This document shows positions 57,791-64,000 of a DNA stretch of 64,000 nucleotides, one piece after another; positions within the stretch are counted from its first letter, which is position 1; the number at the start of each line of letters is the position of its first letter. The notes under the pieces were generated by a model. That model did no database searches. It was not told the origin of the DNA and worked only from the letters and a program-made list of their open reading frames with translations. The translations under genes were made by a program, and so were the position numbers. This stretch comes from Letharia columbiana (lineage: Eukaryota; Ascomycota; Lecanoromycetes; Lecanorales; Parmeliaceae): contig NW_023501053.1 of the NCBI RefSeq assembly GCF_014066305.1, positions 204,501 through 268,500 of the forward strand. Reading direction: 5' to 3'.

Positions 57791-58541
57791 TGAAGCTTTC
57801 CTCGAGTCGTCTTTATATCTATTATAATTTAAGATTATAATACTCTATAACCGCTATAGCGCTACGAAAATAATCGTTTTTATACTCATTAATAATTTCT
57901 AAACGAGTTTCTCTTCTTGATAGTATGATATGATGTGATGAAATAATAGTGAATTTATGGTGTCAATCGCGAAAACGCGTCTTTGAGACTAGTGGTCTTT
58001 TTGCGGACTCTTGGGCGAATATCGCTAATTAGTCGTACTGTTGTCAGTGCGGGCTTGGCGTTCCGATCTTTTTGTCACCCGCGAGACTACTGTCTAACAT
58101 TAGACATACTCGTGGATTCCAGAAGTGAGCTACCTCGCTTAGTAGCGGCGGGAGAACCCACCAATCAAACTATCCACATCTCCTCAAGATCAGGTGCCAA
58201 GACGCTAAGATCTTAGCGTTGTAGCTCTCTTTTGGAACGTACGAGTAGAGTGGCATTCAGGATGCATTTGCGTTCCATTGAAGCCTTGGGTACAAGCAGA
58301 AGTTGAGCCCGCATGCAATTCTACAAGTTGCGTGCAGCAGTGGAGCCTGCTCGTCACCATTCATAAATGATATGATACTTTCCAGCAGTCGATGCTTGCC
58401 CGTATTAACATCTTCTGGCTTATAGAATGGACCAGGTGGGTTACATCCAGTCAATAAGTGCCAATTGCAAGCTAAAACACCACTAAAGATTCACAGGTGG
58501 GGATGTTGGGTGGAGGTGAAGCTCTAACATTGTAAATATTG
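57791..58541. other. Intergenic, A+T-rich edge to EMC3 3' end
   Basis: About 750 bp. The first 150 bp are A+T-rich like the preceding block; the rest has normal composition and includes the EMC3 3' UTR. The open frame 57983..58216 shows no domain. Confidence 0.4.
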
Positions 58542-59546
58542 TCATGCAAGCAATCTATCTTCAACCCCCTTCAGTATGTATTCATGTTCTACAACTTCCA
58601 AATTCTCTGCTTCACTTTGAAACATCTTATCTGCATCCTGGCCCGGTTGAAACATGCCAGCGCCAGCCCCTGGGTTCATTTGGGACATTTGCTGTGCCAT
58701 TTGGTTCGCAGCTGTGAATTGTCAGCGTCTAATTGCGAGAATGAGAGCGGGAACGGGTTCACCATTGTCATTGCCGAGGATGAATATAAAGACGGACTGC
58801 AGCCCGAAAAGGTTAAGAAAGTACCAAGACAGACTCGAAACCCATCGCACGTCCAGATCTCTAGTCGCAACACCAGACTGCAGCATTGATTTGAACCGGA
58901 TCGTAAGGGGGAACGGAAGCTTCACTAATTGGCGAACCCCATATCAGCATACAGTCAACACTGCTTAAGCAACCACTAAAGGCACTATTATACGTACTGA
59001 TGACAAAGCCAGCAAAGAAAGCATTTATCCAGCCCATGATCAGCGTCTGCGGTATCATCATCGCCATATTTCCCTTCATCATGCCCATCATACCTTCCAT
59101 GGCTGCTGGATCTGTCATTGGGTTGCCAGCAGGTTTACCCCGATTCTCCGGGTCTTTGAGGAACGTTCCATCTTTGTATGCAGACACAAGGTACTGCCTT
59201 CGAGAGGCGAAGGCCGTTGAGGGAATGGCGGAGGAATTGGAGCGAAGATTGATTCCCCGTAGCAGAGACCGCTGCTCTCGTAGGGCGGGAAGTTCTTGCT
59301 TTTTCGGGGTGGTCTGTAGCAGGACTGTTGCGTAGTGGCGGAGAACACCAGTGAGGATCTAGGGATGGTGTTAGTGACATGATCACGAAGCTTTTCAGAG
59401 ACTATGGCGTACCATGACAATAGAAATTGGAAAGAGTATCCAGTAGCTAGACGATTCCTGTTAACTCATCCATGATAGGATGCCTCCGGAAAGACTCACA
59501 ACAGCGCTGGATCTCTGTGGATCGACTGTACCATCGGAACTGCCAT
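58542..59546 (-). CDS. EMC3: ER membrane protein complex subunit 3
   Basis: Five exons, 59546..59500, 59446..59413, 59358..58998, 58924..58763 and 58711..58542, give about 257 aa. EMC3 is the Oxa1/YidC-type insertase core of the EMC, which places tail-anchored and multi-pass proteins in the ER membrane. The N-terminus [19 protein letters not shown] is built from three exons. [20 protein letters not shown], the Met-rich loop ([20 protein letters not shown]), [32 protein letters not shown] and the C-terminal [13 protein letters not shown] all match the family. Exon 2 is 34 nt. Intron phases agree throughout. SPC2 starts 268 bp away on the other strand. Confidence 0.94.
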
Positions 59547-59814
59547 GATGGCAGGATGTTGTCGCGTCGAAGGCTAAGACCCCTGTCAAGCAGATGCTTT
59601 TGTCTGATAATGATGACTTCGCCGTAGAGCATTCATATCCACTGTTCTCTCTGGCAGCGGCGCTTATTCAAGACCCTGCAGGAACGGAACGCTTAAGAAA
59701 ACGCCAAGAAACCACGTTACATGAACCTCGGAAGCTTCTCTCATCTTCACTTACTGTGCTCCACAACTACCGAGCTTTGCTCTGCTTTTTTCTATACGTC
59801 GACGGAAAAGAAAA
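59547..59814. promoter_or_regulatory. Shared divergent promoter, EMC3 / SPC2
   Basis: Only 268 bp separate the start codons of two ER protein-biogenesis genes. Both core promoters must lie here. I see no obvious TATA box or known ER-stress element by eye, though the spacing allows shared regulation. Confidence 0.6.
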
Positions 59815-60610
59815 ATGGCGGCGACGAAGATAGCTGTGTATTCTATATCAGGTAGGAACCTTTGAGACTTGTCATTTCAGCAACATACTGACCTGGACAG
59901 ATCTCAAGAACACCACCGACGATGCCCTCCCCAATTATCTCACGTCCCTGAAATTCAAGCAATCACACTTCCTCACCGATGTGCGATTGGCGCTGGGATA
60001 CTCGGCTGTAGTCATTGCTGCGATCACTTTCTACGCCGATTACAAATTAGGATGGGACAAGACCAAATACTGGACGTTCTGGGCTGTCCTCGTTTACTTC
60101 ACCTTGAACGGAGCTCTGACGTTCTGGATATGGGGCGTGGAGAAGGGGAAAGTCTTCGCGGGACAGATTGATCACCCAAAAGTGGGACGAAAGTCGGTAT
60201 GAGGCACCAGCTATGTATGCGGTTGGTAGCAACGCTGATTTTTTTAGCCGCTATCAATTGCCTCAAGCGTTGCGAAGCACACTCCCATTTACAACATCAC
60301 GGTCGAATACTCGAATTCAAAAGGCGAAACAAAAACTCTAAAGCTTTCATCACCATTTACTCGATGGTTTGACGTCAACGGGTTCTTTGTTGCGAAACCG
60401 TTCCAGCAATGGCTTGCGTTAGAGATCCCACTTATAGGCCAGGTCGACCCCAAGAACAAGGACGACGACGCAAAGTCCGCGGCGAGTGCAAACGGAGAAT
60501 CTGAAGTCGACGGGCCAGTGGAGAATGAGAAGTATGATACCCCGAAGAAGTCGACCTCAAGCGATGCTGCGCCAACGAGTACGAGGTCCAGGAGAGGGAA
60601 AAGGGGATAG
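59815..60610 (+). CDS. SPC2: Signal peptidase complex subunit 2
   Basis: Three exons, 59815..59851, 59901..60196 and 60248..60610, give about 231 aa. Spc2 (SPC25) is a non-catalytic subunit of ER signal peptidase that links it to the Sec61 channel. DLKNTTDDALPNYLTSLKFK is followed by two hydrophobic hairpin helices (LALGYSAVVIAAITFYADY and YWTFWAVLVYFTLNGALTFW), then a cytosolic beta-rich part (TPIYNITVEYSN, PFTRWFDVNGFF). The tail is Lys/Arg/Ser-rich and ends RSRRGKRG. Introns are 49 and 51 nt. Length and layout match the fungal family. Confidence 0.93.
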
Positions 60611-62513
60611 TCGTGCGCGCGGGTACTGTACATTTTTGCTCATAGCGTTGGCAAAACTCTGCTCATGTCCTTGAAGCAGAAACAAGACGTCTTGTTTGGG
60701 AGAAAAGTTCATGCACACTCGCAGATTCTTCTCCCTTGACAGTTGCTAGTTACTTCAATGTCCCCTGACTGTTCTTGTCTTTCTCCGGCATATCAAGAAG
60801 CGAGTGCTACCAATTCTGACACGGCCCTCCCAAATTTATCTTTGATTGATTCCCTTCCCCCAATTTAAGAGGCATAGTTGGCTAGAGTCTTGATTATTCC
60901 CAAAGCCTTTTCAGCCACGGATCCATAGATACGGAGTACCACTTGATATCTTTCCACAAACGTCCGAGGTGTCCTCCTTTCTCAAGCCTTCAACCTTAAT
61001 CCAATCTTCTGCGACACGTTGATTCATGTTTTGTAAATGAAACATTGTGGTCAATTTATAAAAACACATACCTACAGTATAAATGGCATTGATGCTCAGC
61101 GATGACGGAGTCAATTGGATGATAACTAAAAGCTGCATTTCTTTCATACTCCGAGACCTCTTGAAGATGAAGCAAGGGGGCCAGAGGGCACGTTTGAATT
61201 TCCCGAGGTATGCCGCACCTAGCCTTGCAGGTCGTGAATAGGTAGTATTCTTATGGGTTAGCTCATTGCCGTCTTTGTTCACAAAAGCGGACTCAATGAC
61301 ATGTGCTCGGTCCACCGTAGGCCGAAATTTGGGTGTCTTTTGTTCGATTCTGCAGGAGACGCGTCTAACACAATACCCACAATACCTAAATAATGCAAGT
61401 TCGACCGACCCGCTTTTTGCTCTCAATGCTTTTACCGAATACCTTTGACAAAATTATTTATCAACGTGTAGAGAGAGGGTAAATAGGTACCTTACTTACT
61501 TTAGCAGCGACTAAGCTAAAACTGCCGCCGGGCCTCAGGGACCAGGGGAGCTGTGCCCCGAGGGTGAGGCCCCCTAAAGCTCGGCCGGCGGCCGCAAAGT
61601 TTGTCTCCGAAGTCAGAAGATAGACGTCAACCGACAACATTCGGATATTCCTAAAGTATCTTACCAACATCATCCACATGTACTGGTGACAGATGTGTCC
61701 AACCTTATCTTTTCCAATCAGACACGCTCATGAACAGTACAAGCAAACATATTCTTGGCTCGCTTGTCGGCTCAGACTGTTGACAGATGATCCTCGATTA
61801 GGTATTAAAGTAGGTATCACTGGCTTGAAAACTTGTTGCTTACGTGCATTCGGAGTTTCCCCATCGGAATAGCGCAATCGTAAGCGCCTAGGTATGCAAG
61901 TTGTCCAGGGCTCCAGGCACACATAAGATTTACTTTGAGATTTAAGAAGATGTTGGAAAGAGAGAAGAGGATTGCATACTAATAATTGGCTCTCGCTGAT
62001 TATCGGGGGACGTGGTATTTAATTCACCGGATTTCCACGATCTTGAGGTAAAATGTTGGGGATCATTTCTTCTCGGGGCTGCATCATGTATGCACTCCCC
62101 GCAGTAGTAAGGCTATTCGTATTTCTCAAGAGACGTCCAATCCAATTGGGATCTTTCTGAACCCGATGGTACCGAATCTTCTGCACTCTTCTTATCTTCC
62201 ATAAATCCATGATTCTATCTTCCTTTGCTTCCCACTAATCATAACCTCTTGCTTGCCAAGATAATCTGACTTGTTTCATTGGCTGCGTCTACTCCACAGT
62301 CCCCTTGGGTACGCCCGCTAAAAGTTGATTCTTGATCCTCTGCATTTCATCTAATCAGTCTAGACTCTACTTGCGCTCCCCTCATCCCTCGTTTCTGTCA
62401 CCACAAGCAAGGCTCCTTCCTTCCAAAAAAACCTCTGGCTCCCTACACCAACAGGAACAATCACACGAGAACATCTCTCCTCAATCCCAAGCGCCTTCAC
62501 GAGCGAAAGCATC
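60611..62513. other. Intergenic, SPC2 to right-edge gene
   Basis: About 1.9 kb without a recognisable gene. At 61519-61605 there is a very G+C-rich, imperfectly palindromic piece (GCCGCCGGGCCTCAGGG ... GGCCGGCGGCCGC) with related TTACTTACTTTAG / CTAAAGTATCTTACC sequence around it, perhaps a transposon relic. Short frames such as 60911..61426 (-) show no domain. The promoter of the right-edge gene should lie near 62200-62510, which is C/T-rich. Confidence 0.4.
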
Positions 62514-64000
62514 ATGATACTCAATCGATCATGGTTGAGCCCCGTCCGATCTCGCTTTGGGGGCGAGTATCGGTATGAGGGTATCAGAGAAAAGGCCGAC
62601 AAGAGACCGTCTATCTTCGGGCGAGCTCGAGTCGCTACGCTCTTCTCGCTTTTGATCACGATCGTCATTCTCTTCTCCCTTGTGGTATGTCTCGAGCTAT
62701 ATTTAGTCCTCCCCCGTCTCCCAATTTGAATCAGCAGCTAACTAGAACCAATACCCAGTTTCACTCAGACTCTATCAAAAATGCCTATTTCAAACCATCC
62801 AGCCCGGATGACATCGCAACGTCCGAGAGATCTGGCTTCTTCCATATTCTTATACCTGCAGACAGAAGCGATGTAAATCTGTGCAAAACAATCATCAGCG
62901 CCACCATCCTCGGATACCCAACTCCCACTCTTTACAATTGGGCCAAAACTGGTGATAAGATGGCAAAGATCAGTGGTGCATTGGATTACCTTAGGGCCCT
63001 AGACTCGAATCACGACGAGGATATGGTGTTGTTGGTGGATGGCTTTGATCTCTGGTTTCAGCTATCACCGCAGATCATGATCGACAGATATTATGAGATT
63101 AACAGCGTGGCCAACGAGCGCGTCCGCGGGCAATTGGGTAACGAAGTTGCGGATACGTCAGCCACCACCCAGACCATCATATTTTCTTCGCAGAAGAGAT
63201 GCTGGCCGGGCAAGCGTGGCGATCTCAGCTGCTACGCCGTTCCGGAGTCACCACTCCCGCGATATATATATGGACCACAGACGGATATAGATGTTGGCGA
63301 TCAGAAGAACCCGTATCTGAAGTTCCGACAACGTTGGTTAAATGCTGGCTTCATGATAGGACCAGTCCATGAACTACGCACCCTGTTTGAACGGGCATTG
63401 GAAAGAGCGGAAGCAAATCCTAACCAGGAGGGAAACGATCAGAACGTTCTCTCCACTATCTGGGGCGAGCAGGAATATGTACGGGAAGCCGCACGGCTCA
63501 GCAAGCTTCCACCTCGGAAGCGAGAAGAGCAGACCCCGCGGAAGGCTTTTAAGCCGGCCACTGAAACGAATTATGAATTTGGTGTAGGACTTGACTACGA
63601 GAGTGCTCTCTCAATACCGACAGTGTTCGCCGAATACGACTCACAGTGGTTAGTCTTCAGCGATAGCAAGACCCTCGACAAGGCCTTCAGCGAATACAAC
63701 ATTACTGACCCACGTGCCACCTCCATTCAAACCGACGTCGCGAACGAACCTGCCCCGTTCAACTCTATTCGTAACGACAAAGCTGATGACTGGCGTCTAC
63801 CTACCCAATCAATGAGCTGGAAGGAGGTGCCATTATACACCAATCTTTGGACCGGTATCGTCCCTGCGGTTATCCACCACAATGCCCATCGAGATGGATT
63901 GAAGTCTCTGAGAGAGACAGTCTGGGATCGGATGTGGTTCCAGCCATATGCTCGCGCACTTCTCAATGCGCGTATGAGGGAGCCCTACAAGCCAATTGCT
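62514..64000 (+). CDS. Type II membrane protein, putative glycosyltransferase (partial)
   Basis: Two exons, 62514..62684 and 62759..64000, give 471 aa before the window ends; the 3' end is missing. A short basic cytosolic tail (SWLSPVRSRFGG) precedes one membrane segment (ARVATLFSLLITIVILFSLV) at residues about 39-58, which marks a Golgi or ER type II protein. The lumenal part has DEDMVLLVDGFDLWFQLSP, where VDGFD resembles a metal-binding DxD site, then KRCWPGKRGDLSCYAVPESP and RWLNAGFMIGPVHELRTLFE, a pattern like PLOD-type and other fungal glycosyltransferases. The donor and acceptor sugars are unknown. The intron is 74 nt. Confidence in the gene is high; the activity is an inference. Confidence 0.78.

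Noticed and set aside
1..64000. CRISPR arrays, rRNA, tRNA genes and secondary-metabolite clusters
   Set aside because: I saw no regularly spaced direct repeats, rRNA motifs, convincing tRNA cloverleaf or backbone synthase gene. A tRNA could still be missed by eye.

Overview
The window reads as nuclear DNA of a filamentous ascomycete (Pezizomycotina). Almost every gene is split by short introns, mostly 47-60 nt, with GTRNGT-type donors, CTAAC or CTGAC branch motifs and YAG acceptors. Most gene products belong to single-copy fungal or eukaryotic housekeeping families. A PTH11-like receptor, a MeaB-like bZIP factor and an F-box-like 2EXR protein are typical of Pezizomycotina. Long A+T-rich blocks look like repeats degraded by repeat-induced point mutation (RIP). 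I cannot name the order or species. All exon coordinates come from reading splice motifs and protein continuity by eye; none is confirmed by transcripts.

Layout. 0-5 kb: F-box protein (-), TFIIF beta TFG2 (+), five-finger CCCH protein of the ZC3H3/Red5 type (+). 5-14 kb: a 2.5 kb gene-free stretch, a MeaB-like bZIP factor (+), a Sel1-repeat protein (-) and a 2EXR/F-box-like protein (+). 14-19 kb: NOC4 (-), ATP4 (+), CSN4 (+). 19-24 kb: a gene-poor stretch with one broken coding region, then an FAD amine/imino-acid oxidase (-) and a secreted PEBP-like protein (-). 24-32 kb: a DUF2235 hydrolase (+), dynamin DNM1 (+), a UDP-sugar transporter of the YEA4/SLC35B4 type (-). 33-44 kb: PP2A regulatory B subunit (-), an unknown conserved protein (+), thiamine pyrophosphate carrier TPC1 (-), monothiol glutaredoxin GRX3/4 (-), MMS19 (-). 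44-50 kb: MTD1 (+), a nested transposon cluster, a PTH11-like receptor (+) and a near-perfect fold-back element. 50-64 kb: RPF2 (+), an MscS channel with EF-hand (+), a 2-3 kb A+T-rich repeat block, the divergent pair EMC3 (-)/SPC2 (+), and a type II membrane protein, possibly a glycosyltransferase, cut by the right edge.

Functional links are few. EMC3 and SPC2 share a 268-bp intergenic region and both act on newly made proteins at the ER membrane. GRX3/4 and MMS19 both serve cytosolic and nuclear iron-sulfur handling and lie next to each other. NOC4 and RPF2 are ribosome biogenesis factors but are far apart. I see no secondary-metabolite cluster, CRISPR array, rRNA or convincing tRNA.

The most unusual material is the repeat content: a fold-back MITE in the shared MMS19/MTD1 promoter, a Tc1-type MITE inserted exactly at a TA inside the right arm of an older inverted-repeat element, and a 548-bp fold-back whose 150-bp arms differ at about three positions. 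Gene-structure oddities include an 11-nt microexon, consecutive 26- and 17-nt exons, a probable GC-AG intron, and an in-frame intron with a stop codon in the bZIP basic region.
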